Shown here piece by piece: positions 18,263 through 26,128 of a stretch of DNA of 64,000 bases (position 1 is the first letter of the stretch; every line of letters begins with the position of its first letter). A program made the position numbers and the translations under genes. Origin of the DNA: DASRDE01 sp035938175 (lineage in GTDB: Bacteria; Vulcanimicrobiota; Vulcanimicrobiia; Vulcanimicrobiales; Vulcanimicrobiaceae); NCBI GenBank assembly GCA_035938175.1, contig DASZHD010000032.1, positions 13,577 to 77,576 on the forward strand, written 5' to 3'. The notes below the pieces were generated by a model. The model saw only the letters and a list, made by a program, of their open reading frames with translations. It was not told the origin of the DNA and did not search any database.

Positions 18263-19780
18263 ATGCGAAATCACGGCAAAATTGTACTCTCGGCCGCCGT
18301 AGCGGCATTGTTGTGTTGTCCGCTCCGGGCGCACGCCGACGGGGCGGCGGCACCGGACATGGTCCGCCACTCGATCGACGCCATGTGCGGACGAGCGTGC
18401 CTGCAAGCACTCAACTCTGTAGAATACACCGCGGTCGGATTTCGCGACATGGTCGAGCAATCGGTCCGTCCCACCGGCCCGTATTTTCTGGACTACGAGA
18501 CGGTGCACGTCATTCGCGACTATTCGCGCCATCGCACGCGCGCCGACGAATCGCATTTAGCGTACGGCGCCGATAAGTGGTGGCTGCAGCAAACCGCGCC
18601 TTCCACCGACACGTACGTCATTAACGACGACGTCGCGGCAACGCTGAAGGACGGCGCGTACCGGTATGCGGGCGGATATTTTCTCGCATTCGACGACGAC
18701 CAATACGGCTTTTCTCCCGAGCGCGTGCTGCTGGCCGCCGCGGCGGCACCGGATCTGCGCCAACTACCGGACGAGGCGTTGCACGGCTTCATGCATCACG
18801 TCGTCGGCTATACGTGGCGCGATGCACGCGCAAAGCTGTACCTGAATCCGTTCACCGGTTTGCCGACGATGGTGCAATTTACGCGTGCGTACCCGTATCA
18901 CACGTTCTTGAACACGTGGGGCGACGTTACGACGCGCATCACCTACGAAGGGTGGAACCTGGAGCAAGGCGGCTTGCGCTATCCGCGTCAATGGAATTAC
19001 CAACGCGAGAATCTGCCCGACATGACGCTGGTGCTCACCCAGCTGCAGTTCAATCCGCAGCTTTCGGATGCTGCACTGACGCTGCCGGCCGATGTGTACG
19101 CCAAGTATCACAACCGCTTGCGCGCAACCGACGACGTTCCGCTGGGGGCTTCGGGGTCGGGGCCGCCGCAAGAGCTTGCTCCCGGAGTCGTTCAAGTTTC
19201 CGGCGGTTGGAATGTGACGTACGTCAAGCAAGACGACGGCGTCATCGTCATCGAAGCGCCGTGGTCGCCTCCGTATTCGAAGCGGGCTTTCGCCGCGGCG
19301 CGAGCGCGATTCGGTTTGCCGGTGAAAGCCGTGATTACGACGTCGGACTCATGGCCGCATATCGCCGGCGTGCGTCAAGCGGTTGCCGAAGGCATTCCCG
19401 TGTACGCGCTGGATCTGAACTTGCCGATACTGCGGCGCCTTGTCGCGGCGCCGCACACGATTCGTCCAGACGATCTTGCGCGCAACCGGCGTTCGCCGCA
19501 TTTCGTCACCGTGTCGCAGCGTGTGGCGATCGGAACGGGACCGAATCGCATCGAGATCGTTCCGTACCGTGAAGAGACCGCCGAGCGTCAGATGATGGTC
19601 TATTTTCCGGGACATAAGTTACTCTACACCAGCGACCTTTTTTCACCGGACAGCGACGGTTCGTGGTTTACGCCGGAGTATGCGCATGAGGCGCTCGATG
19701 CAATCCGGCGCGAGCGTTTGGACGTGCAAACGATCTTCGGAATGCATTACGGCCCGACGCCGTTCACGCAGTTGCATTAG
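18263..19780 (+). CDS. Exported metallo-beta-lactamase-fold-like protein, degenerate metal site
   Basis: A 505-aa exported protein with a signal peptide (cleavage near LRAHADG). From about residue 310 (LAPGVVQVSGGWNVTYVKQDDGVIVIEAP) it resembles the metallo-beta-lactamase superfamily. Where the HxHxDH motif should stand it reads TTSDSWPHIAG, so most metal ligands are absent; only a His near PHIAG and one near GMHYGPTP remain. The N-terminal half is unassigned. An AAGGGG ribosome-binding site lies 5 nt before the ATG. Divergent from blaI, so a probable BlaI target. Confidence 0.65.
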   Translation: MRNHGKIVLSAAVAALLCCPLRAHADGAAAPDMVRHSIDAMCGRACLQALNSVEYTAVGFRDMVEQSVRPTGPYFLDYETVHVIRDYSRHRTRADESHLAYGADKWWLQQTAPSTDTYVINDDVAATLKDGAYRYAGGYFLAFDDDQYGFSPERVLLAAAAAPDLRQLPDEALHGFMHHVVGYTWRDARAKLYLNPFTGLPTMVQFTRAYPYHTFLNTWGDVTTRITYEGWNLEQGGLRYPRQWNYQRENLPDMTLVLTQLQFNPQLSDAALTLPADVYAKYHNRLRATDDVPLGASGSGPPQELAPGVVQVSGGWNVTYVKQDDGVIVIEAPWSPPYSKRAFAAARARFGLPVKAVITTSDSWPHIAGVRQAVAEGIPVYALDLNLPILRRLVAAPHTIRPDDLARNRRSPHFVTVSQRVAIGTGPNRIEIVPYREETAERQMMVYFPGHKLLYTSDLFSPDSDGSWFTPEYAHEALDAIRRERLDVQTIFGMHYGPTPFTQLH

Positions 19781-19790
19781 CGCAAAAAAA

Positions 19791-19848
19791 GGCACGCAAT
19801 CTTGCGTGCCTAGCGCCAACGCGGGGGTTCAATGGTCAACCCCCACGC
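19791..19848. terminator. Two adjacent hairpins after the MBL-fold gene
   Basis: GGCACGCAA-tct-TTGCGTGCC-type hairpin (19791-19810) preceded by seven A residues, which gives a T-run on the minus strand. A second stem (GGGGGTT / AACCCCC) occupies 19820-19848. Probably terminates the plus-strand transcript and blocks opposite read-through. Confidence 0.55.
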
Positions 19849-20020
19849 GAGTGTACCAGATTGGGTTGTTCCAGAGGACAAGCAAGCATTCGAATTGATT
19901 TAGGCGGCCGGGGGCTCGGCACCGCTGCGTGGCTCGGCTGCGGCTTTTTCGCCGCGGCCCCTTGGAGTGGCGGTTGCGCGGCGCACCCGCCGGCGCAGTC
20001 TTTTCTTAAGATCGGGCTGT

Positions 20021-20026
20021 TAGAAT
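20021..20026 (+). promoter_or_regulatory. -10 box of the beta-propeller lipoprotein gene
   Basis: TAGAAT ends 8 nt before the ATG at 20035. No Shine-Dalgarno is present, so a leaderless or nearly leaderless start is plausible. The remaining intergenic bases 19849-20020 hold nothing recognisable. Confidence 0.4.
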
Positions 20027-20034
20027 TACGAATC

Positions 20035-21531
20035 ATGCACACCGTGCCGTTTCGCTTGAAAACCGCGGCGCTCGCGGGCGCTGCACTGCTCTGCGCCTGC
20101 ACCACCAGTGCGACCAACGCCGGAGTACCGTCGCCGTTGTTTGCGGCGATGCGGGCCGGCACTGCATCCAGTTGGCCGGTCTTCGGCCACGATCCGGCGC
20201 GAAGCGGCGTGGATACGGGCGATACGATTCTTACGACGTCGAACGTCTCCAAACTCGCGGCAAAGTGGCAAATCAGTCTCGGGCAAGTTTCCGATTCCAC
20301 GCCGATTCTGCTGCCGTACGTCAAGATCGGAACGGTGCGGGATGCGGTGTTGTTTCAGACGGCAAAAAACGGCGAGACATTTGCGATCCACGCGCACACG
20401 GGCAAAATTCTTTGGCGGTACGCGACCAGCGGTCCGAATATCACGGATTCAACGCCCGCCGCGGACCCGTCGGGGACGGCGATCTACGTTCCGGGCGTCG
20501 ATGGAAAAGTGCATAAGCTGGACGCGGCGACCGGTAAAGAGCTTGCGGCGCCCGGATTTCCCGTGAAAATCACGCGAATTCCCGACACCGAGAAAAACGC
20601 GTCGGCATTGAACGTGGCGAACGGCTACTTATACGCGACGACGTCCGGCTATTTCGGCGACGCACCGCCGTACGACGGGCACGTGGTAGCCGTGAATCTT
20701 TCGACTGGTGCGACGCACGTGTTCAATTCGCTCTGCAGCAAACAGAAATCGCTGCCCACGCGTACGTCTTGTCCGCAAAGCGATTCGGGCATTTGGTCGC
20801 GCGGAGGCGCGGTTGTCGATCCCGATCCGTCAAGGAACGGCGAAGTCTATGCCGCCACGGGAAATGGATTGTTCAATGCAGACAAGGGCGGCGAGAATTA
20901 CGGCGATTCGGTTCTGGGGCTGACGGCCGATGTTTCGACGCTGCAGGGAAGTTATACGCCGTCCGATTATGCGCAACTAGAAAATGGCGACGTAGATCTG
21001 GGATCGACTTCGCCGGCCTTAATTCCGCGGCAAAGCACGAGCTCAACCCCGCTGATGCTCGTGCAAGGCGGCAAAGATTCGATTTTGCGGCTCGTCGACC
21101 GCGCAAAGCTTCCGGGCGTCGGGGGCGAGCTTCAACAGATAAATTTGCCCACGCTGCTGTATGCAACGCCTGCGGTGTGGACCGATGCCAGGAACCGCGT
21201 GTGGATTTACGCCAGCTTCCCGCAAGAGATTCAAGCCTATCAGTTGCAGACCAACGCACGCGGCAAAAGCAGTTTGGTCAACGTTTGGAATTCGCATGCC
21301 GGCTCGACGAACGGTGAAGGGACGTCGCCGGTCGTCAGCAACGGCATCGTATTCGTCGCGATGGACAACGCGCTGCTCGCGTTAGATGCGCTAACCGGTA
21401 AGCAACTTTGGAGCAGCGCAAACACGCGCCATACGATCGGCCCCGTGCATTGGGAGAGTCCGATCGTCGTAAATGGTTGGGTGTATTGCTCCGACGAGAA
21501 CGGAAAACTGACGGCTTACGCGCTGCCGTAA
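20035..21531 (+). CDS. PQQ-like beta-propeller repeat lipoprotein
   Basis: A 498-aa exported protein. The start MHTVPFRLKTAALAGAA leads into a lipobox-like LLCAC, so it is probably a lipoprotein. The body is an eight-bladed quinoprotein-alcohol-dehydrogenase-like propeller: repeats such as TFAIHAHTGKILWRY, GKVHKLDAATGKEL, ALLALDALTGKQLWSS each end in a W/L strand. No cytochrome c or obvious calcium/PQQ catalytic Asp region is seen, so it may be a non-enzymatic scaffold. The ATG at 20035 is chosen from the signal sequence and nearby -10 box. Role unknown. Confidence 0.72.
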   Translation: MHTVPFRLKTAALAGAALLCACTTSATNAGVPSPLFAAMRAGTASSWPVFGHDPARSGVDTGDTILTTSNVSKLAAKWQISLGQVSDSTPILLPYVKIGTVRDAVLFQTAKNGETFAIHAHTGKILWRYATSGPNITDSTPAADPSGTAIYVPGVDGKVHKLDAATGKELAAPGFPVKITRIPDTEKNASALNVANGYLYATTSGYFGDAPPYDGHVVAVNLSTGATHVFNSLCSKQKSLPTRTSCPQSDSGIWSRGGAVVDPDPSRNGEVYAATGNGLFNADKGGENYGDSVLGLTADVSTLQGSYTPSDYAQLENGDVDLGSTSPALIPRQSTSSTPLMLVQGGKDSILRLVDRAKLPGVGGELQQINLPTLLYATPAVWTDARNRVWIYASFPQEIQAYQLQTNARGKSSLVNVWNSHAGSTNGEGTSPVVSNGIVFVAMDNALLALDALTGKQLWSSANTRHTIGPVHWESPIVVNGWVYCSDENGKLTAYALP

Positions 21532-21532
21532 G

Positions 21533-21724
21533 CTACGCGCCGTCGTCCGTAGAGTCGCGGCGGTGATCGTCGCACCAGCGCACCACGCATTGATCCTCTA
21601 CGGCCCGGTAGGCCATACAGCCGCAATTCCACTCGTGGGAGGTCGCGTCCGCATCCATTGCGGTCGTGCCCGGCACACCCAAAATGCGAACTAGCGTCGC
21701 ATAGGACACGGTCGTCGTATACAT
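21533..21724 (-). CDS. Small Cys-containing hypothetical protein
   Basis: A 63-aa protein of unknown function. It starts MYTTTVSYATLVRILGVPG and has Cys/His residues in NCGCMAYRAVEDQCVVRWCDDH, which could bind metal. An earlier in-frame start at 21781 exists, but the ATG at 21724 follows a consensus promoter (TTGACG and GATAAT, 17-bp spacing) by 9 nt, which decides the start. Stop lies 2 nt from the convergent propeller gene. Confidence 0.65.
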   Translation of the reverse strand: MYTTTVSYATLVRILGVPGTTAMDADATSHEWNCGCMAYRAVEDQCVVRWCDDHRRDSTDDGA

Positions 21725-21733
21725 CGTCGTTTT

Positions 21734-21762
21734 ATTATCAGTCGGGAATCTTACAACGTCAA
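21734..21762 (-). promoter_or_regulatory. Promoter of the 21.5-kb small gene
   Basis: On the minus strand TTGACG (21762-21757) and GATAAT (21739-21734) are 17 bp apart. The ATG lies 9 nt downstream of the -10, leaving at most a 2-3 nt leader. Confidence 0.65.
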
Positions 21763-21803
21763 TGGGACGCCCGCTTGCCAAAAGCGCTCAATCGAGCGCC
21801 GGC

Positions 21804-21995
21804 CTACTTGTTATTTCTTCTCCGGCCGTGTTCGAAAACCGTGACCTGCGGCTCTAAATCGTCGATGGCTTCGGGCGTTTCGTGGTGCGATTCGTTCTCT
21901 TGCAATTGGCGATCGATCGCGGACTGCAGCGCATCGATTTCGCTGCACAGCTGTTGGATGCGCTTGCGCAGCGGCGTCCGCGGATGCTTCGCCAT
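21804..21995 (-). CDS. Small coiled-coil hypothetical protein
   Basis: A 63-aa, charged, helical protein. Residues 8-35 (PLRKRIQQLCSEIDALQSAI...) form a short predicted coiled coil. The tail is acidic, then basic (GRRRNNK). The ATG at 21995 is preferred over one at 22100, which would overlap the gene upstream by 77 nt. Function unknown; probably cotranscribed with the next gene on the minus strand (28-nt gap). Confidence 0.5.
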   Translation of the reverse strand: MAKHPRTPLRKRIQQLCSEIDALQSAIDRQLQENESHHETPEAIDDLEPQVTVFEHGRRRNNK

Positions 21996-22023
21996 TCCGG
22001 GTACGTACCGCAATTTGTTGGTA

Positions 22024-22299
22024 TTAAACGGATTCGCGGGTATTAGGTTCAGTTTCCGGGTCTTTTTTCGCCGGATGCGTCTCACACCAGTGTGTGGCAA
22101 CGAACACTTGGAATTCGCGCGCGTAGAATCCGACAGCGTCCATCGGCAGTTTTCGCAGCGTCTCGCGGGCGGCCACCTGCGCGACCTGGGCCTCGGCTTC
22201 CTCGAACGTCGGAAAGTGGTCGCGGGCGGCCCATTCTTTCGCCACCTCTTTCAGGCGGTTCCAAAACTTGTCCGTGTCCACGAGGCCCATTATTCCCAT
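22024..22299 (-). CDS. Hypothetical protein, 91 aa
   Basis: Soluble helical protein beginning MGIMGLVDTDKFWNRLKEVAKEW, with AREFQVFVATHWCETH near the C-terminus. Not recognised. A second Met three codons in is an alternative start. GC-rich codon use matches the neighbours. The 78-bp gap to the S9 peptidase must hold the divergent promoters, but neither is clear. Confidence 0.5.
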   Translation of the reverse strand: MGIMGLVDTDKFWNRLKEVAKEWAARDHFPTFEEAEAQVAQVAARETLRKLPMDAVGFYAREFQVFVATHWCETHPAKKDPETEPNTRESV

Positions 22300-22377
22300 C
22301 GGGCATTAAGGTTTTCTGAGTGCCATCGCGCCTGTACTTAGAGCAGGAACCGCACGTTCGAGGGCTGATCTCATCGC

Positions 22378-24237
22378 ATGCTTCAAGCCGTACTACTCGC
22401 CGCGCTGGCCGCGCGTTCGTTTACGCCCGACGATTGGACCCGGCTGCGTACCGCAGCTGCTACGGACGTGTCGAAAGACGGACGTACGATTCTCTATGAC
22501 GTGTCGCACGGCGTGCAAAAGGGGCTGACCGCGCACGAGTCATGGCTAATATCACGCGACGGCAGCGGTGCGCGCAAGCTCGCGCTTCCGAAAGGTTTCG
22601 AAATCAGCGGGTTTTTGCCGGACGGCGGCTTTTACGGAACGTACGCGAAGGGCGATGCGGATCCGCAGGTTGCGGTGCTGAGCGCGAATTCGCAGACGCC
22701 ACACGTACTGACGCATTTGCCGCACGGCGCCGGGCCGCTGACGATCTCACCCGATGGGAAGTGGATCGCGACGATCGCTTCGAACGCTCCGCGCGATCCG
22801 CTGGCCCAAATTCGCACCGTCGTTGAAAATCCGATAGCGACGCCGTACATCGTGCGAACGGATGGTACCGGCGGCGCGTGGTGGTGTCCGTCGCTTACGG
22901 ACGTTCAGGAAGCGGCGTGGTCGCCGGACTCGGGCACGCTCGCGCTCCTGACGCAAAATGGAAAAATCGGCTATCACTACGTTGATGGCGGAATTTTGCG
23001 ATGCACGGCCCGCGGTGCCGTGCGCGTCGCGCGTTTCGACAATGCTGCGGGAAGTCTTACCTGGTTAAATGCACGCACGCTGGCGTTTTTGGGCACGAAT
23101 ACGCCGACGTTGACGATCGAGCACGTGTACACGGTTAGCGTTGCCGGCGGTACGCCCGTGGATCGCACGCCGAATTTGCAAGGGACGGCGACCGCACTGA
23201 CGTCGGATCGGCACGGAAACGTGTGGGCGGACGTGATGCGCGGCGTGCAAGGTGAGATCGATCGCTACACGGCCGGCGGCTTAGTGCCGGCGCTTCGGAT
23301 TCCCAACGGAAGCATTGATGCCGCGCCGGTATTTTCGCCCTTTACCGGATCGACGGCGCAGGTTGCAGTGACCGCGTCCGACACGACGCATGCCGGGAAC
23401 GTGTATGTTCCTCGCGGTGGCGCTCTTGTCCGAATCACGCGCGAGGGCGATGCCTTGCTGCAGCATGTCGCAATCGGGCAGGTGCGCGTCGTACACTGGA
23501 CCGGACCTGCGACGCAGCTGTCCGGCATACTGACGTTGCCGCCGGGTTATATTCCCGGAAAACGCTATCCGTTCGTCAATCTCCCGCACGGCGGTCCGGA
23601 AGCCAACGACACTCTGGGTTTCGATCCCGTTGCGCAACTCATTGCTGCGCGAGGCTACGTCGTACTGCAACCCCAGTACCGCGGATCCACCGGCGTGAAT
23701 GCGAACTTCACGGCGGCGATCTACCAGCATTTCGGCGATCGCGCGTACGCCGACGTCGATAGCGCAACGGATTATGCGATTGCGGCCGGCTATGCCGATC
23801 CGAACCGGCTGGCGATGTTCGGCTGGAGCGCGGGCGGTTTCATGACGTCGTGGACCGTGACGCAGACGCATCGGTATAAAGCGGCGATTGAGGGCGCGGG
23901 GATTACGGACTGGCTCAGCTTTGTTCCGACGAGCGATCTCGCGCAGATCGACTACGACGCGCGGTCGCACATCGCGGATCCGCAAGCGTTTTTGCAATTC
24001 TCAGCGGTGATGTACGCCGACCGCGTCACGACGCCGCTTTTGATACTTCACGGCGAGTCCGACGTGCGCGTGCCGACGTTCCAGGGGCGCGAGTATTTCG
24101 TGTTTCTGCGCGAACTCGGCAAGACCGTGCGAATGGTAACGTATCCGGGCTCGCCGCATTTTCCGCACCGTTGGGAGCAGCGGCGAGACGTTTTCAACGA
24201 GATTTACGATTGGCTCGGGAAGTACGATCCGGCGTAG
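22378..24237 (+). CDS. S9 family prolyl oligopeptidase-like peptidase
   Basis: Serine peptidase of 619 aa with an N-terminal seven-bladed propeller and a C-terminal alpha/beta-hydrolase domain. The nucleophile Ser484 sits in GWSAGG, Asp562 in HGESDVRVP and His594 in GSPHFPH. The hydrolase begins near residue 385 (LSGILTLPPGYIPGKRYPFV). A weak N-terminal hydrophobic stretch (MLQAVLLAALAARS) may be a signal, in which case it is exported. Acyl-aminoacyl or dipeptidyl specificity cannot be distinguished. Confidence 0.85.
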   Translation: MLQAVLLAALAARSFTPDDWTRLRTAAATDVSKDGRTILYDVSHGVQKGLTAHESWLISRDGSGARKLALPKGFEISGFLPDGGFYGTYAKGDADPQVAVLSANSQTPHVLTHLPHGAGPLTISPDGKWIATIASNAPRDPLAQIRTVVENPIATPYIVRTDGTGGAWWCPSLTDVQEAAWSPDSGTLALLTQNGKIGYHYVDGGILRCTARGAVRVARFDNAAGSLTWLNARTLAFLGTNTPTLTIEHVYTVSVAGGTPVDRTPNLQGTATALTSDRHGNVWADVMRGVQGEIDRYTAGGLVPALRIPNGSIDAAPVFSPFTGSTAQVAVTASDTTHAGNVYVPRGGALVRITREGDALLQHVAIGQVRVVHWTGPATQLSGILTLPPGYIPGKRYPFVNLPHGGPEANDTLGFDPVAQLIAARGYVVLQPQYRGSTGVNANFTAAIYQHFGDRAYADVDSATDYAIAAGYADPNRLAMFGWSAGGFMTSWTVTQTHRYKAAIEGAGITDWLSFVPTSDLAQIDYDARSHIADPQAFLQFSAVMYADRVTTPLLILHGESDVRVPTFQGREYFVFLRELGKTVRMVTYPGSPHFPHRWEQRRDVFNEIYDWLGKYDPA

Positions 24238-24267
24238 CGCACTCGCGGAGTAACGTTCAGGCAAACG

Positions 24268-24912
24268 ATGCTGAAGCGTGCAGTGTTAATCGGATTCTGC
24301 TTGATAAGCGGCGTTGCGCTCTCGAACTGCGCGTCGAAGACGCCGCCTCGCCCTAAGCCGGCGCTGTACACATTTGATGCCTCCGCTGCGGCGAAAGTGA
24401 CGCCCGAACCGTCGCCGGGGACGCCGGTTGCGGCAAAAGGCACCTATCCTTTGGCGGAAGGGGGAAAACGGGACGGACCGCGGTTAACGCCGGCGCAGAT
24501 TGCTTGGGCGAAGCGAATAGAAACAAGTGTGGTATACCGGAATCATGTCGCTCGATTGCGATATATCCCGATGCAAGACGCACAAACGCCGATGGTAATT
24601 TACGACAGCTGCGGAGGCGGATGGGGCGAGACCCGGGACTGCAGCCTGCCTGCCGACATGGCGAAAGTAAATGAAACGTATCACGTGATCGGCGGGAGTT
24701 GTAATTATCTCTTGATGGTCGCCGGTTCGTATGGTGGAGAAGCAACGCCCATAACGTTCGCCGGGCGCGATCCTCGGTGCGACATTCTGCCGGCGACCGT
24801 GTCTGAGCGAGAAGATCTTGACGAGTCGTTCAACAAGTTGCGCTCGAGAATACCACGAAGCCATGATGACAAAGGCCACCGAAACCAACAAGGACGCCGT
24901 AGTAAGGCTTAG
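24268..24912 (+). CDS. Hypothetical lipoprotein
   Basis: A 214-aa protein. The signal peptide MLKRAVLIGFCLISGVA ends in lipobox LSNC, then a Pro-rich linker (PPRPKPALYTFD). Cysteines in DSCGGGWGETRDC and GGSCNYL may form disulfides. Not recognised. The last 25 residues (RSRIPRSHDDKGHRNQQ...) look atypical and overlap a possible antisense membrane peptide, so the true end might differ. Confidence 0.55.
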   Translation: MLKRAVLIGFCLISGVALSNCASKTPPRPKPALYTFDASAAAKVTPEPSPGTPVAAKGTYPLAEGGKRDGPRLTPAQIAWAKRIETSVVYRNHVARLRYIPMQDAQTPMVIYDSCGGGWGETRDCSLPADMAKVNETYHVIGGSCNYLLMVAGSYGGEATPITFAGRDPRCDILPATVSEREDLDESFNKLRSRIPRSHDDKGHRNQQGRRSKA

Positions 24913-24955
24913 GTGCAATCCAGATCGCGATCTCCACTGCCAAAGCGAGCCCCAT
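24830..24955 (-). CDS. Possible single-span membrane peptide, 41 aa
   Basis: An ORF antisense to the end of the lipoprotein gene encodes MGLALAVEIAIWIAP then YYGVLVGFGG, a hydrophobic stretch compatible with one membrane helix. No convincing promoter or ribosome site is seen. Listed because it sits at the edge of the small-gene island; it could be chance. Confidence 0.2.
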   Translation of the reverse strand: MGLALAVEIAIWIAPKPYYGVLVGFGGLCHHGFVVFSSATC

Positions 24956-25052
24956 TAGAATTTGCGCCCCCTACCAAACAAAAATCTTTCGCTCAGTTGG
25001 CATAACGCATGCCCGCTTAGGCTGCAGGAGCGACTAGACCTAGCACTCATTG

Positions 25053-25061
25053 TGCTACAAT
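25053..25061 (+). promoter_or_regulatory. Extended -10 promoter of the 25.07-kb small gene
   Basis: TGC-TACAAT followed by GGGCCC and ATG. The 6-nt spacing places the transcription start at the start codon. The same GGGCCC spacer occurs before ribBA. Confidence 0.6.
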
Positions 25062-25067
25062 GGGCCC

Positions 25068-25214
25068 ATGTGGGATGCAGCACCAAAACCGGCGCAAGAC
25101 GAATGCGCGAATTGCGGCCACACGCGAGCGAATCACGGGACAGTACCTTGCAGCGGGGATCCGAGCTGCGAGTGCATAGCATTCGCGGAGGATTCAGAGG
25201 CAATCTCGGACTAG
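25068..25214 (+). CDS. Small zinc-ribbon-like protein, 48 aa
   Basis: Begins MWDAAPKPAQ and contains CANCGHTRANH followed by a second cluster PCSGDPSCEC. The pairs of Cys/His are spaced as in small zinc-binding ribbons. The start is supported by an extended -10 box ending 6 nt upstream. Low predicted hydrophobicity, acidic C-terminus (AEDSEAISD). No homologue is recognised. First gene of the small-gene island; a structural zinc site is inferred from sequence alone. Confidence 0.7.
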   Translation: MWDAAPKPAQDECANCGHTRANHGTVPCSGDPSCECIAFAEDSEAISD

Positions 25215-25274
25215 TTTCAGATCGGAGACCTGGCCCTGCCAAGCGCTGGCGCTCGCAGAAAGCGGATGCCTTTT

Positions 25275-25347
25275 GCTATACTGGCGTGAGTCAGAGAGCT
25301 GCTTGTAATGAGCTACGCAGGGGAGTCGATGATCCGGCTCCCTTTTT
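25275..25347 (+). ncRNA. Putative 60-nt small RNA with promoter and terminator
   Basis: An extended -10 (TGC-TATACT, 25275-25282) is followed ~40 nt later by a strong intrinsic terminator: GGGAGTCG / CGGCTCCC stem (25321-25342, 6-nt loop, one G-T pair) and TTTTT (25343-25347). The transcript would be about 25289-25347. A 23-codon GTG frame crosses it but runs through the terminator stem, so a noncoding product is more likely. No RNA family is recognised. Confidence 0.5.
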
Positions 25348-25453
25348 GATATGCTGAGCTTGCTCAATCGACTCCGGCCCCAGGGCGATCGGCAAAACCG
25401 ATCCCTTCGCCATTTGAGGCTGCAGAAAAGAGACGACGGCTGGGGGTTCAAAT

Positions 25454-25481
25454 AAAAAGGGGAGCCGATTTAGTCGGCTCC
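25454..25481 (-). terminator. Intrinsic terminator of the minus-strand two-gene unit
   Basis: Perfect 8-bp stem GGAGCCGA / TCGGCTCC with a 5-nt loop; on the minus strand it is followed by CC and five T residues. It ends the transcript carrying the 52-aa and 51-aa genes. The bases between 25482 and 25588 are its 3' untranslated region. Confidence 0.8.
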
Positions 25482-25530
25482 TCCGTAGCAAAATTCGAGC
25501 ATCAACCTGCTTTCGCAAGTATCACCCAAG

Positions 25531-25579
25531 AGCAGCGTGCGGAAAATTCAATCGCGAGTTCTTTTTCCGCTCGCCAATT
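25531..25579. repeat. Left copy of a repeat flanking the two-gene cassette
   Basis: GCGGAAAATTC...TTTTTCCGCTCGCC...TTTTTG, an imperfect inverted repeat. A related sequence occurs at 25972-26020, sharing TTTTTCCGCTCGC exactly and much of the left arm in the same orientation. The two copies enclose the small genes at 25589-25907. Confidence 0.45.
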
Positions 25580-25588
25580 TTTGTTGGT

Positions 25589-25744
25589 CTAGTTTTCCTC
25601 TTGCGATCCACTCCTGGGCGGCTTGTCTGCGCGCCCACGATCTGCGCCCGGATTCGTGCAGGCGTCGCACTTGTTATTCGGCAGCGTGTGTTTTTCAATC
25701 GCGTGGTGACAGATGGAGCATATCTGCTTGCCCTTAAATGTCAC
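25589..25744 (-). CDS. Small zinc-ribbon-like protein, 51 aa
   Basis: Starts MTFKGKQICSICHHAIEKH and continues NNKCDAC, giving a C-x2-C-H-H...C-x2-C treble-clef-like zinc motif. The C-terminus is charged and disordered (RADKPPRSGSQEEN). The GTG at 25744 follows the upstream stop by 4 nt, with GGAG about 13 nt before it; a GTG at 25765 would give 58 aa and overlap the previous gene. Second gene of a two-gene minus-strand unit that ends in a strong terminator. No specific function recognised. Confidence 0.7.
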   Translation of the reverse strand: MTFKGKQICSICHHAIEKHTLPNNKCDACTNPGADRGRADKPPRSGSQEEN

Positions 25745-25748
25745 GGCC

Positions 25749-25907
25749 TTAGGCTCCCATGGCACGGTCTATTTCACCCTTCATTGACGTTAAGTAGTCT
25801 CTCAGTGTCCCTCGCACGGGCTGCAATTCAGAATCAAGGTTCATGCCTTTTTCGAGCAACTTCCGAAGGATGGTGTGTCCGAAGTGCAAGAGCCCATACT
25901 GGAACAT
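25749..25907 (-). CDS. Small helical hypothetical protein, 52 aa
   Basis: Reads MFQYGLLHFGHTILRKLLEK then NLDSELQPVRGTLRDYLTSM, with a clear amphipathic helical pattern and ordinary codon usage. GCGGA immediately precedes the ATG, and TTTAAT about 27 nt upstream may be the -10. It is the first gene of the unit with the zinc-ribbon gene, 4 nt apart. Not recognised. Confidence 0.6.
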   Translation of the reverse strand: MFQYGLLHFGHTILRKLLEKGMNLDSELQPVRGTLRDYLTSMKGEIDRAMGA

Positions 25908-25971
25908 TCCGCGTCGCGGAAAGCCCGGGGATTAAAGCACACACTATCACTGAGTTTACTCGAAGCGGGAC

Positions 25972-26020
25972 GCGAGCGGAAATATCGAACAAAAGATTTT
26001 TCCGCTCGCAAATCATTTTG
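25972..26020. repeat. Right copy of the cassette-flanking repeat, perfect inverted repeat
   Basis: GCGAGCGGAAA (25972-25982) and TTTCCGCTCGC (25999-26009) form an 11-bp perfect inverted repeat with a 16-nt loop, followed by AAATCATTTTG. It sits in the divergent gap between the minus-strand pair and the plus-strand small gene. It could be a regulatory palindrome, a hairpin, or one end of a small mobile cassette. Confidence 0.5.
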
Positions 26021-26053
26021 TCGACACGTTTCCGCCACGCAGCAGAATTGTGA

Positions 26054-26103
26054 TATTCTGTTCTATTATGTTGCCGCACCGAAGAGCGATTCCCATGCTT
26101 TGA
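26054..26103 (+). promoter_or_regulatory. Promoter and 11-codon leader ORF before the 26.13-kb gene
   Basis: TG-A-TATTCT (26051-26059) acts as an extended -10. The ATG at 26068 opens an 11-codon frame ending in TGA at 26101-26103, 25 nt before the next gene. It may be a leader peptide or simply untranslated leader. Confidence 0.35.
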
Positions 26104-26128
26104 CGCAGCCGCAGGAGGGCTGCGCAGC

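Noticed and set aside
19861..20034. Upstream extension of the propeller gene
   Set aside because: The frame is open, but it lies over a Gly/Ala-rich low-quality stretch. The signal peptide and the -10 box indicate the start at 20035.
25286..25357. A 23-codon GTG frame over the putative small RNA
   Set aside because: It passes through the stem and T-run of a strong terminator and has no ribosome-binding site, so a noncoding RNA is the simpler reading.
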